Shown here: positions 24,070 to 32,010 of the stretch, piece by piece | Numbering within the stretch: position 1 is the stretch's first letter | How the letters are laid out: each line of letters starts with the position of its first letter | Assembly (NCBI GenBank): GCA_019686135.1 | Contig: JADGHL010000006.1 | Span: 1-64,000 of the forward strand | Direction: 5' to 3' | Length of the DNA: 64,000 nucleotides | Source of the DNA: Myxococcaceae bacterium | Lineage (GTDB): Bacteria; Myxococcota; Myxococcia; Myxococcales; Myxococcaceae | Made by a program: the position numbers and the translations under genes | Notes under the pieces: model-generated | What the model was told of the DNA's origin: nothing | Seen by the model: only the letters and a program-made list of their open reading frames with translations | The model's database searches: none

Positions 24070-27000
24070 TCAAACGAGTACGAGCATTCCGTCTGCCGGC
24101 GCGTTCACCGACTTCGAGATCGCTTCGACGTAGAGCTCGAGCTGCGCGTGGTACGCCGCGGGCAGCTCTCCTCTGGCGACTGCGTCGGTCTTGAGTTCGA
24201 TGACCGTCCAGCGCGCCAAGGCGCCGTCGCGTTCGCAGAGGACGAAGTCCACCTCGCCTTCCACCCAGCTGCCGTCCGGTCGGCGCAGCATCACCGGGAC
24301 TTCGCGCCACACCTCGCCCGGCGCGCAGGCGCGCGCCCTCTGCCACAGTTCGTGCCCGAGGGCACGGCTCACCGCCTTCGTCGCCGCGGCCACCTCGTCC
24401 GGCGTCGCACCCAGCAGCCGCGCCTGGGTTTCGACGTGACGCCGCACGTCCTCATCCTTCGCGTCCAGAGGCACCTTCGCCAGCGCCGCGTGCACCAGAG
24501 CGCCGAAGCGTCTGCCCGTGGGTCGCTCGCCATCGCGCGGGAGCGTCACCACCGGAAACGCCCGCGGAGCGGCGACGGTCTGCGCGACCTCGCGGACCGC
24601 CTTCACTTCCATGGAGGGCGTCGCCCCCTGCCGGAGCCGCGCTTCGCGCGCCGCCTCCCACCTGGCGTACTCCTCCCTGCCCTTTGCTTCGTTCTCCGCG
24701 TTCTTCGGGATCAGCACCTGCTCGCGGCGGCTGTCGACGAAGGTCTCGCGCTGAAGGTCGAGCGTCGCGGGATCCCACCAGACCACGCCGTGGCTCCCCT
24801 CGCACGGCGTGTGGAGGCCGGGGACGATCTCCTCGGGCACGAAGCGTTCGACCGGGCGATCCAGTGTCGTCGTCCTCCCCTTCACCGGCGTGTTGGGCGG
24901 CGGCTTGGGCTGCCCTCCCGTCCCAGGCTTCGGGTAGAGCACCGGGTTCAGCACGCCCAGCCACCCGTCGTGCGGCTGGTCCGCCACCGCGGGCACGACG
25001 AGCAGATCGCGCGCGCGCGTCGCGGCGACGTACGCCAGCCGCACCGCCTCCTCCCGGTCGCGCGCCAGCGCCTCCTCGGCGTGATCCAGCAGCTCATGCG
25101 GGATGCAGCCCGCCAACGGCTGCGCCCACAATCCGCTCGCGGTGTCCACGTGCCGTGATGGCCGGGAATGGACGGCGTTGGCGGTGAGATCCGCCAGAAT
25201 CACCACCGGGAACTCCAGGCCCTTGGCGCGGTGCACGGTCATCAACCGCACGCCCTCGGTGCCCTCCTCTACCACCCGCGCCTCCTCGGCTTCCGACTCC
25301 TCCGCTTCGTCGTGGAGGTGATCGACGAAGGCGCGGAAGGACGTGGCGCCGGCGGCCTCGAAGCGCCGCGCCAGCTCCACCACGCGCAGCACGTTCGCCA
25401 GCGCCTGCTCGCCCGCGGTCCAGAACGCAAGGCCCGCGTGCGCGCGGGTCAGCTCGAGGAACTGCGAGACGGTGTCGGCGATGGGCACGCGGTTGCGGCG
25501 GCGGTGCAGCGCACCCAGCGCAGCGAGCGCTTCGGCGACCTCCTTCACCGCCGGAGAAGCAGTGGAGACGTCCAGCGTCCGCAGCGGGTGCATCCGTCCG
25601 AACGCGGCGCGGAACGCCAGGAGCGCATCATCCTGTAGCGCGAAGTAGGGCCCACGCAGCGTGGCGAACACGGCGAGCTCGTCGTCGGGCCATTCGATCG
25701 CCGCCAGCGCGTTGCGCAACGCCAGCACCTCGTCGCGCGCGTGGAACGACCTTCCGCCCACGAGCACGTGCGGCACCCGCCGCGCCTCGAGCGCCGCGAC
25801 ATAGGGCCGGGTCACGTCCTCTCCGAACGCCTGGAACCGCCGGAAGAGGATGCAGATGTGACGCGGCTGCAGCGGCACGCGCTCGCCGGGCCGATCCGTC
25901 TCGGTGACCTTCCACTGGCTCTGGTTCACCAGGAAGTCGACGAACGCGCCCACGGCGTCGGGCAACGACGCTTCGATGCGGTAGTTCACGAGCTTCCCGG
26001 AGTCGCTGTACGTGTACGGCACCGGCAGGGCGATCACCGCCGGCTGCTCCACCGGCGCATCCTCGCGGCCGCGCTGCAGCGGCACGTACTTCGCCTGGTG
26101 CTCGGACCCGTCTCCCATCGCGGGCGCGAACGCGGCATTCACCGCCTCCTGGATCTCGGGGACCGAACGGAAGCTCTTCGAGAGGTACAGCAGCGTGGCG
26201 CCCTGCGCGACCAGCCGCGCCTTGATCCGCTGATAGAGCGCCACGTCCGCGCGCCGAAACGCGTAAATCGACTGCTTCGGATCGCCGACCACGAAGAGCT
26301 TCCCGGGCACGGTGCGGAGCGTCGCGGTGTCGGTCGCGTCCGGATCCTCGGCCGCGAGCAGCAGCAGGATGTCCGCCTGCAGCGGGTCGGTGTCCTGGAA
26401 CTCGTCGACGAACAGGTGCGTGAAGCGCCGCTGCAGCTCCACCCGCGCCTCGCGCTGATGGCGCAGAAGGTCCCGCGTCCGCAGCAATAGATCGGTGAAA
26501 TCCAACCGACCCGCCGCCGCCTTCTGCGCCTGATACGCGTCCGCCACGGGCGCGAGCTCGGTGCGCAACAGCGCCGCGAGATCGGCGTCGCTCCGCTCCA
26601 CGAAGGAGAACAGCCGCGCCGCCACCTCGTCGCGCAGCGCGATGAGCTCGGCGTTGCGCTTGCCGTAGACCTCCATCTTCCAGACGCGCTGAAAGGACAG
26701 CTCGCGGAGCTGGGCCTCGAGGCCGTCGTGATCGCGCGGCGCGACCTTCTCGCGGTGGAAGAGGTCGTCGATGAACCGCGGCACCTCGTTGAACATCTTC
26801 CGCGGGTACTCGGCGAGCGTCGTGTTGGCCTTGATGGCCCGGGCGAAGCGCTCCAGCTCCGGAATCAGCGCGTCGATCTCCTCGTCGCGCCGGAACGCCG
26901 TGTCGCGCCGCCAGGGCGCGTCGAAGTCGCGGTGTTCAATCAACCGCCACGCCGCGTCACGCAGCTGCTTGCGCGAAGTGGGCGCGCCCCGCCGCGGCGT

Positions 27001-27492
27001 CCGGCGCAGGAACCGGCGGATCCCCACGGACGGCTTGGACACCGCACGCGCGAACCATCCGGCGAAGGCGGTCTCCAATAGCGCGCGCGCCTCGTCGTCG
27101 GAGGCGACCTGGAAGAGCGGATCGACACCCGCTTCGATCGGCCGCTCGCGCAACAGGTCCGCGCACAGCGAGTGGATGGTGCCGATCCGAGCGCCCTCCA
27201 GCTCGGAGAGAGCGACCTCCAGCCGCCGCCGCTCCTCCTCGGTGGGCGAGGCGTTGCGCGCCTGTTCGATCCGCTCGCGGATCCGCAGCTTCATCTCGCC
27301 GGCGGCCTTCTCGGTGAAGGTCACGGCGATGATCTGAGACAGCCGGGTGGTCCCGGTGCGGATCAGCGAGAGCACGCGGCTGACGAGGATCGTCGTCTTG
27401 CCGGTCCCCGCGGCTGCTTCCACCACGAAGGTCGTGTCCAGCTCGTGCTCCAGCCGGTGCCGGATGGTCGCGTCGTCGAGGTGCGCGGTCAT
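24070..27492 (-). CDS. addA: AddA-like ATP-dependent helicase-nuclease subunit
   Basis: A 1140-residue UvrD-family (SF1A) helicase with a C-terminal nuclease. Helicase motifs in order: Walker A EAAAGTGKTTILVSRVL near residue 30; DEFQDTDPLQADILLLL; VVGDPKQSIYAFRRADV; VRLMTVHRAKGLEFPVVIL; VRLAYVAATRARDLLVV. The C-terminal region carries the PD-(D/E)XK nuclease motif as EGEVDFVL with WTVIELKTDAV, then YHAQLELYVEA. AddA with AddB forms the RecBCD-type complex that resects double-strand breaks for recombination. The start at 27492 overlaps the addB stop (ATGA), fixing both the order and the start. No recC- or recD-like gene is present, which supports the two-subunit AddAB assignment. Confidence 0.9.
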   Translation of the reverse strand: MTAHLDDATIRHRLEHELDTTFVVEAAAGTGKTTILVSRVLSLIRTGTTRLSQIIAVTFTEKAAGEMKLRIRERIEQARNASPTEEERRRLEVALSELEGARIGTIHSLCADLLRERPIEAGVDPLFQVASDDEARALLETAFAGWFARAVSKPSVGIRRFLRRTPRRGAPTSRKQLRDAAWRLIEHRDFDAPWRRDTAFRRDEEIDALIPELERFARAIKANTTLAEYPRKMFNEVPRFIDDLFHREKVAPRDHDGLEAQLRELSFQRVWKMEVYGKRNAELIALRDEVAARLFSFVERSDADLAALLRTELAPVADAYQAQKAAAGRLDFTDLLLRTRDLLRHQREARVELQRRFTHLFVDEFQDTDPLQADILLLLAAEDPDATDTATLRTVPGKLFVVGDPKQSIYAFRRADVALYQRIKARLVAQGATLLYLSKSFRSVPEIQEAVNAAFAPAMGDGSEHQAKYVPLQRGREDAPVEQPAVIALPVPYTYSDSGKLVNYRIEASLPDAVGAFVDFLVNQSQWKVTETDRPGERVPLQPRHICILFRRFQAFGEDVTRPYVAALEARRVPHVLVGGRSFHARDEVLALRNALAAIEWPDDELAVFATLRGPYFALQDDALLAFRAAFGRMHPLRTLDVSTASPAVKEVAEALAALGALHRRRNRVPIADTVSQFLELTRAHAGLAFWTAGEQALANVLRVVELARRFEAAGATSFRAFVDHLHDEAEESEAEEARVVEEGTEGVRLMTVHRAKGLEFPVVILADLTANAVHSRPSRHVDTASGLWAQPLAGCIPHELLDHAEEALARDREEAVRLAYVAATRARDLLVVPAVADQPHDGWLGVLNPVLYPKPGTGGQPKPPPNTPVKGRTTTLDRPVERFVPEEIVPGLHTPCEGSHGVVWWDPATLDLQRETFVDSRREQVLIPKNAENEAKGREEYARWEAAREARLRQGATPSMEVKAVREVAQTVAAPRAFPVVTLPRDGERPTGRRFGALVHAALAKVPLDAKDEDVRRHVETQARLLGATPDEVAAATKAVSRALGHELWQRARACAPGEVWREVPVMLRRPDGSWVEGEVDFVLCERDGALARWTVIELKTDAVARGELPAAYHAQLELYVEAISKSVNAPADGMLVLV

Positions 27493-30400
27493 TTCAGCTC
27501 CCTCAGCCGGGTCAATTCGGCCAGCTCCGCCTGGGGCTTGCGCGCCGTACGCGCCTCGACGTTCTCGCCGCACACCTCGCGGAAGTCGCAGTACTCACAG
27601 CCACGCTTTACCGGCGCCGCGGGGAACCAGCCCCGTTCGATCGCTTCGCCGATGATGCGGGCGACCTCCCGGGCCTGGGCGCGGGCGCGGTCGTCCAGCG
27701 GGATGCTCACCGCCTCGAAGCCGCCGGCCTGGGTGCAGTAGAAGAGCCGCCCGCCCGCGACCTTCGCGCCCGGGAACAGCTTCTCCAGCGTGAGCGCGTA
27801 GAGCACCGGCTGCAGCTTCTCGCCACCGCCGACGATGGTGCTGGCGTCCGCACGCGCTTTGCCCGTCTTGTAGTCGGTGGCGCGGAGCGCGCCTTCTGGG
27901 CTCTGTTCCACGAGGTCGATGGACCCGCGCAAGCGGATGCCGTTCTCCAGCTCCACCGGTTCGGGCGTGCTGTGCGGGTCCGCCGTCTCGCGCGGCGGCA
28001 GCCCGAACGCCAGCTCGAAGCGCCACGGCACCCAGGCCGTCATCTCCTGCTGCATCAGCCGGAGCCACTGGCGCAGATCCGCGCGGATGCCCTGAATCGC
28101 GTCCTGCCACACCCGTTCGATCGCCGGGTACAACACCTCCCGGTGCGCCGTCGCCACCTCGTCGAGGACGGCGTCGAGCCGATCCAGCGCCTGGGGCAAC
28201 TTCTCGGCGGAGAGCGGGAGAAGGCCACCATCCCGCAACTCCGAGAGTACGCGGTACTGGACCTCGTGCACGAGCGTCCCGCGCTGCAACGGATCCAACT
28301 GCTCGAGCGACTCTGGCGTCTCGCGCGGAGCGAGCCGGTGGATCGCCCCGAGCAGGAAGCGGTACGGGCACGCGGCGAAGTGCTGCAGCGCGCTCGGCGA
28401 ATACGCCCGCGCGTTCAGCCGGTGCGCCGCAAGCGCCGCCAGCGCCTCCGCGCTCGGCTCGAGCAACCCGTCCGCCGGGCTCCACCGTCTGCGATAGAGC
28501 CGGGCCTGGCGCCGGAGCGCGCGCGCCAGCGTGGGGCTCACCTCCAACAGATAGCGCGCGGCGCCCACCGGCGGACCGTCCGGATCGCGAAACAACCGGT
28601 CGAGCGTGGAGAGATCGCGCTCGGTGGCATCCAACGCCAGATCTGGATCCGCCGGCGCGGGCCAGCCCAGGCGCGCAAGCACTTCCCGTTCCGCGCGGCG
28701 CGTCAGCTCGGTGAAGTTGGGGAGCGTGCCCTCGGCGGCGCGCAGCACCTCCAGCGCATAGAAGGAGGGCACCCGCGGGCGCGCCTGGTCCGAGTCCAGG
28801 CGCGGATACGACAGGACGAGGCGCTCCTTCGCGGCGCCCACCGCGAGGTGCAGCTGGAGACGCTCTGCCGCCGCGTCGTCTTGGCGGGTGGTCACCCGCG
28901 GCGCGAGCCGTTCGCGCTCTGCCTCGGAGAGGATCGGATCGTCGATCAGCCTCTGCGGGAAGATCCGCTCGGCCAGCCCGGGCACGAAGACGACGTCGAA
29001 GGGCAGCCCGCGCGCATCGTCGATCGCCCCCACGAACACCGCGCCCGCGCGGCGGCGGGGCGGAGCGGCGGTGAGCTCGGTGAGCCGTTCGCTCAACACG
29101 CGCTTCACCTCGCGGAGCGGGACCGGCCCGACCTCGCTCATCGGCGCAAGCTGCGCGAACAGCGACAGCACCCGCTCGGGACGGCGCAGCGCCCGGGAGG
29201 CGAGCTGTGCGAAACGCTGCAACCACTCGCCCCACATGGCCTCGGTGGGGAGCTCCTCCAGCGCGGCCAGCAACGGGAGCGAGAACCGGCGCAGATCCTC
29301 CAGCTGCTCGAGCTCGCGCGTGATGCGCTCGACGCGCGCCTCGTCGCCCTTCGCCTCCTCCAGCGCCCGGCGGCGCGCCGCCGCGTGCGCAGCCAGTCGC
29401 CGTTCCCAGCGCGCCCGTCCGCCGATGACCGCCGCGTCCACGAGGATCTGCTCCCACCGGCGCGGCGCGCGCGGCGGCGGACGCTCCAGCTCCACGTCGT
29501 CCGGCGGCGGTTCGGGCGCTTCGTCTTGGGCATCCACCTCTTCGCCGTCTTCGCCCAGCTCGGGCTCGTCCGCGGGCGCCCACGCGCGCGGATCCGGTGG
29601 CGGCGGAGCGCCCTCCGCATCGGGCGGCGGCACCTCGCCGAGGGACAGGTACTCGGCGAACCGGCGCACCGAGAGGCCGTCCTCCTTGCACTCGAGGAGC
29701 GCGAGGAACGCGCGTCCGGAGGGATCCGGCTGCCGCGCGCCGCGCGCGAAGTACGCGGGGATGCCGGCGCGGCGGAGCGCCTCGCGGATCGCCGTCCGGT
29801 ACTGTCCGGGCGCGCGCAGGAGCACCGCCATGCGGTCGAACGGGACACCGCGCTCCGCCTCCTGGTGGAGCTTGCGCGCGAGCTCCACGCACTCGCGCGC
29901 CTCGCCCGGCGCGGAGAGCATGACGACCTCCTCGGGCGTGCCCAGGTCCGGCGCGGGCGATCGCTCGGAGAAGAGGTGTTCGCGCAGCGCACGCAGCCGC
30001 GCGGGGCCGCCTTCGGGTTCGGGCAGCACTTCGGCGGACGCGCCGAGCGCCTCTTCGAGGAACCGGAGCGACCGCACATCGCCCGTGGGCACCGTGACGA
30101 AGGCCTCCCGCCCGGGCGCGAGCGCCTGCACGAGCTCCACCTCGCGCGGCGCCTGCACAGCCACGTCGTAGAAGAGGATGTCGCCGACAGGTGGATGGGC
30201 GCGCGCCGCGCGTGCGGCGAACGCGAGCAGCTGGGCACGGTCGACGAGCCCGGCGCGGGCGAGCTCCGCCTCGAACTCCGCGGCCGCGCGGGCGAGCTCC
30301 GGCCGCAACGTGTCCACCGGCACGCCGCCCAGCCGAAGCTCTCCGACCGCCCGGGCGAGCGCTTTGGGGAGCCCGGGGCGATCCGCGACGTTGGCGAGCC

Positions 30401-30713
30401 GGCCCAGCTCGCCGCGTTGGTGCAGGCGGTGCACCACGCGCGTCCACACCGCCTCGATGGACAGCTGCGTCGCCGGCGCGAGGCCCTCTGCCGCGAGCGC
30501 GTCTTCGGCGAGCCACGCGGCGAGGCGAACGAGGGACATCCGCCGCCACCCGAAGGCGGCTTCGTTCGGGCCGAGCGCCTGACGGGCGACCTCGAGCGCG
30601 GCCTGCTGCGTGGCACCCACGACGAGGACCGGCCTTCCGCGCGGACGTTCGGCAAGCCACGCGCGCGCCGCCTCGAAGCGCGCCGCGGTCGACGGTGAGG
30701 TGACGAGCTTCAC
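27489..30713 (-). CDS. addB: AddB-like helicase-nuclease subunit with Fe-S cluster
   Basis: A 1074-residue partner of AddA. The N-terminal region shows VLVVGATQQAALEVARQAL where a Walker A loop would be, but it lacks GKT/S, so ATP binding is probably lost. UvrD-type helicase remnants follow (PFDVVFVPGLAERIFPQ). The C-terminal PD-(D/E)XK nuclease is seen as RGSIDLVEQSPEGALRATDY followed by KTGK. A four-cysteine Fe-S cluster is suggested by one cysteine in ALQHFAACPYRFLLG and three in CEYCDFREVC near the end. This pattern is typical of AddB. The gene is first in a two-gene operon, divergent from pfkA across a 180-base gap holding an inverted repeat. Confidence 0.87.
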   Translation of the reverse strand: MKLVTSPSTAARFEAARAWLAERPRGRPVLVVGATQQAALEVARQALGPNEAAFGWRRMSLVRLAAWLAEDALAAEGLAPATQLSIEAVWTRVVHRLHQRGELGRLANVADRPGLPKALARAVGELRLGGVPVDTLRPELARAAAEFEAELARAGLVDRAQLLAFAARAARAHPPVGDILFYDVAVQAPREVELVQALAPGREAFVTVPTGDVRSLRFLEEALGASAEVLPEPEGGPARLRALREHLFSERSPAPDLGTPEEVVMLSAPGEARECVELARKLHQEAERGVPFDRMAVLLRAPGQYRTAIREALRRAGIPAYFARGARQPDPSGRAFLALLECKEDGLSVRRFAEYLSLGEVPPPDAEGAPPPPDPRAWAPADEPELGEDGEEVDAQDEAPEPPPDDVELERPPPRAPRRWEQILVDAAVIGGRARWERRLAAHAAARRRALEEAKGDEARVERITRELEQLEDLRRFSLPLLAALEELPTEAMWGEWLQRFAQLASRALRRPERVLSLFAQLAPMSEVGPVPLREVKRVLSERLTELTAAPPRRRAGAVFVGAIDDARGLPFDVVFVPGLAERIFPQRLIDDPILSEAERERLAPRVTTRQDDAAAERLQLHLAVGAAKERLVLSYPRLDSDQARPRVPSFYALEVLRAAEGTLPNFTELTRRAEREVLARLGWPAPADPDLALDATERDLSTLDRLFRDPDGPPVGAARYLLEVSPTLARALRRQARLYRRRWSPADGLLEPSAEALAALAAHRLNARAYSPSALQHFAACPYRFLLGAIHRLAPRETPESLEQLDPLQRGTLVHEVQYRVLSELRDGGLLPLSAEKLPQALDRLDAVLDEVATAHREVLYPAIERVWQDAIQGIRADLRQWLRLMQQEMTAWVPWRFELAFGLPPRETADPHSTPEPVELENGIRLRGSIDLVEQSPEGALRATDYKTGKARADASTIVGGGEKLQPVLYALTLEKLFPGAKVAGGRLFYCTQAGGFEAVSIPLDDRARAQAREVARIIGEAIERGWFPAAPVKRGCEYCDFREVCGENVEARTARKPQAELAELTRLRELK

Positions 30714-30742
30714 CCGGGCAATGGAACAGCCTCACACGCGGA

Positions 30743-30762
30743 TGACAAGCGGCTCCTTGTCA
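30743..30762. promoter_or_regulatory. Inverted repeat TGACAAG-N6-CTTGTCA, possible operator
   Basis: A perfect 7-base inverted repeat with a 6-base centre lies 30 bases upstream of the addB start and 132 bases upstream of pfkA. The dyad looks like a dimeric repressor or activator site; a role as an RNA hairpin in the addB leader is also possible. The rest of the 180-base divergent gap shows a small CGCT-AAA-AGCG hairpin just before pfkA (30877-30887) and no clear -35/-10 boxes. Confidence 0.4.
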
Positions 30763-30893
30763 CGCGGCGGCCCCCGGGCCGGGTTGCCGCCGCTTCCACG
30801 CATGCTCACCTTCGCCGCAGGCGGCAGCGCGCGCGGGCCGTGCCGTGGATGCGAGCTGCCGCGGGTGGAGGCATCCGCTAAAAGCGCGGGGAT

Positions 30894-31931
30894 ATGAAAG
30901 TCGCGGTGCTCACGGGTGGTGGGGATTGTCCCGGTCTCAACGCGGTCATCCGTGCGATCTTCCGGCGCGCCGGGCGCTACGGGTTCGAGATCATGGGGAT
31001 GCGCAACGGCTGGAGGGGGTTGATCGAAGACGATCACTTCCGCCTCACGCGCGAGTCCACCAGCGGCATCCTCCACCGCGGCGGGACCATCCTCGGGACC
31101 TCGCGGGTGAACCCGTTCAAGGTGGAGCGCGGCCTGGAGAAGGTGCTGAAGACGGTGGAGCGCCACAACATCGGCGCGGTCATCGCCATCGGCGGCGAGG
31201 GCACGCTCGGCGCGGCCGCCCGGATGTTCGAGCACGGCCTCAAGGTGGTGGGCGTGCCCAAGACCATCGACAACGATCTGGGCGGAACCGACGTCACGTT
31301 CGGCTTCGACACCGCGGTGGGCATCGCCACCGAGGCGATCGACCGGCTCCACTCCACCGCGGAGGCACACAGCCGCGTCATCGTCTGCGAAGTGATGGGC
31401 CGCCACGTCGGTTGGATCGCCACCTACGCGGGCATCGCCGGAGGTGCGGACGTGATCCTCGTCCCCGAACACCCGGTGGACCTGAGCGAGATGGCCCAGC
31501 ACATCAAGCGTCGGCACATGTCCGGCCGCACGTTCTCGATCGTCGTCGTCGCGGAGGGCACGAAGATCAAGCGCTCGCCGGACGAGATCGAACACCTGGT
31601 CACCTCCGGCAAGCTGGACGAGGCGGGGCGGCCGCGGCTGGGCGGCATCGGGCAACTGGTGGCGGAGGAGATCGAACGGCGCACGGGAATCGAGACGCGG
31701 GTCTCGGTGCTGGGGCACATCCAGCGCGGCGGCACGCCGAGCGCCTTCGACCGGGTGCTCGCCACGCGCTACGGCGTCTACGCCTGCGACATGGTGGCGC
31801 GGGGCGAGTTCGGCAAGATGGCCGCCCTCAAGGGCACCCAAATCTGCAGCGTCGATCTCTCGGAAGCGACTCGAGAACTCAAACGCGTCCCGGACGACTT
31901 CTTCGAAGTCGCTCAAGTCTTCTTTGGGTGA
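30894..31931 (+). CDS. pfkA: 6-phosphofructokinase
   Basis: A 345-residue PfkA-family enzyme phosphorylating fructose 6-phosphate in glycolysis. Motifs seen: LTGGGDCPGLNAVIR at the start, GGEGTLGAA near 100-108, PKTIDNDLGGTD near 122-133 with the catalytic aspartate, and EVMGRHVGWIATYAG. At the positions that separate donor classes, this protein has glycine (the ATP type) in GGEG at about 103 but lysine (the pyrophosphate type) in PKTIDND at about 123. This mixed pattern is known in some actinobacterial-type enzymes, so ATP is likely, but pyrophosphate cannot be excluded. The start ATG has GCGGGG upstream. A near-perfect hairpin overlaps its stop. Confidence 0.92.
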   Translation: MKVAVLTGGGDCPGLNAVIRAIFRRAGRYGFEIMGMRNGWRGLIEDDHFRLTRESTSGILHRGGTILGTSRVNPFKVERGLEKVLKTVERHNIGAVIAIGGEGTLGAAARMFEHGLKVVGVPKTIDNDLGGTDVTFGFDTAVGIATEAIDRLHSTAEAHSRVIVCEVMGRHVGWIATYAGIAGGADVILVPEHPVDLSEMAQHIKRRHMSGRTFSIVVVAEGTKIKRSPDEIEHLVTSGKLDEAGRPRLGGIGQLVAEEIERRTGIETRVSVLGHIQRGGTPSAFDRVLATRYGVYACDMVARGEFGKMAALKGTQICSVDLSEATRELKRVPDDFFEVAQVFFG

Positions 31932-31956
31932 ATCGTCACGATGTGACGGTTCACCC
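31926..31956 (+). terminator. Long hairpin overlapping the pfkA stop codon
   Basis: GGGTGAATCGTCAC (31926-31939) pairs with GTGACGGTTCACCC (31943-31956) across a 3-base loop, forming 14 pairs with one U-G. The pfkA stop TGA lies inside the left arm. It could end transcription or protect the 3' end of the message; there is no T-run after it. It leads straight into the degenerate repeat. Confidence 0.5.
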
Positions 31957-32010
31957 GTGCGTCGTGACTGGTGAGTCGTGAGTAGTGGTGACAGGTAACT
32001 GGTGATCGGT
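31951..32010 (+). repeat. Degenerate GTCGTGAGT-type repeat after pfkA
   Basis: After the pfkA hairpin the + strand reads as variations on GTGCGTCGTGACT, GGTGAGTCGTGAGT, AGTGGTGACAG and GGTGATCGGTGAGTAG. The 12-mer CGTGCGTCGTGA and the 10-mer GTGAGTCGTG are shared exactly with the stretch after the addA stop (minus strand at 24005-24062). The upstream GTG start option of ppk1 lies at its right end. Confidence 0.6.

Noticed and set aside
27972-30698. A 908-codon + strand frame opposite addB
   Set aside because: Arginine- and histidine-rich shadow; addB on the other strand has clear nuclease and Fe-S motifs and a coupled partner.
31934-31948. CGTCAC-GAT-GTGACG read as a CRP/FNR-type operator
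   Set aside because: It lies within a longer stem at the pfkA 3' end rather than upstream of a promoter, and the spacing does not fit TGTGA-N6-TCACA.
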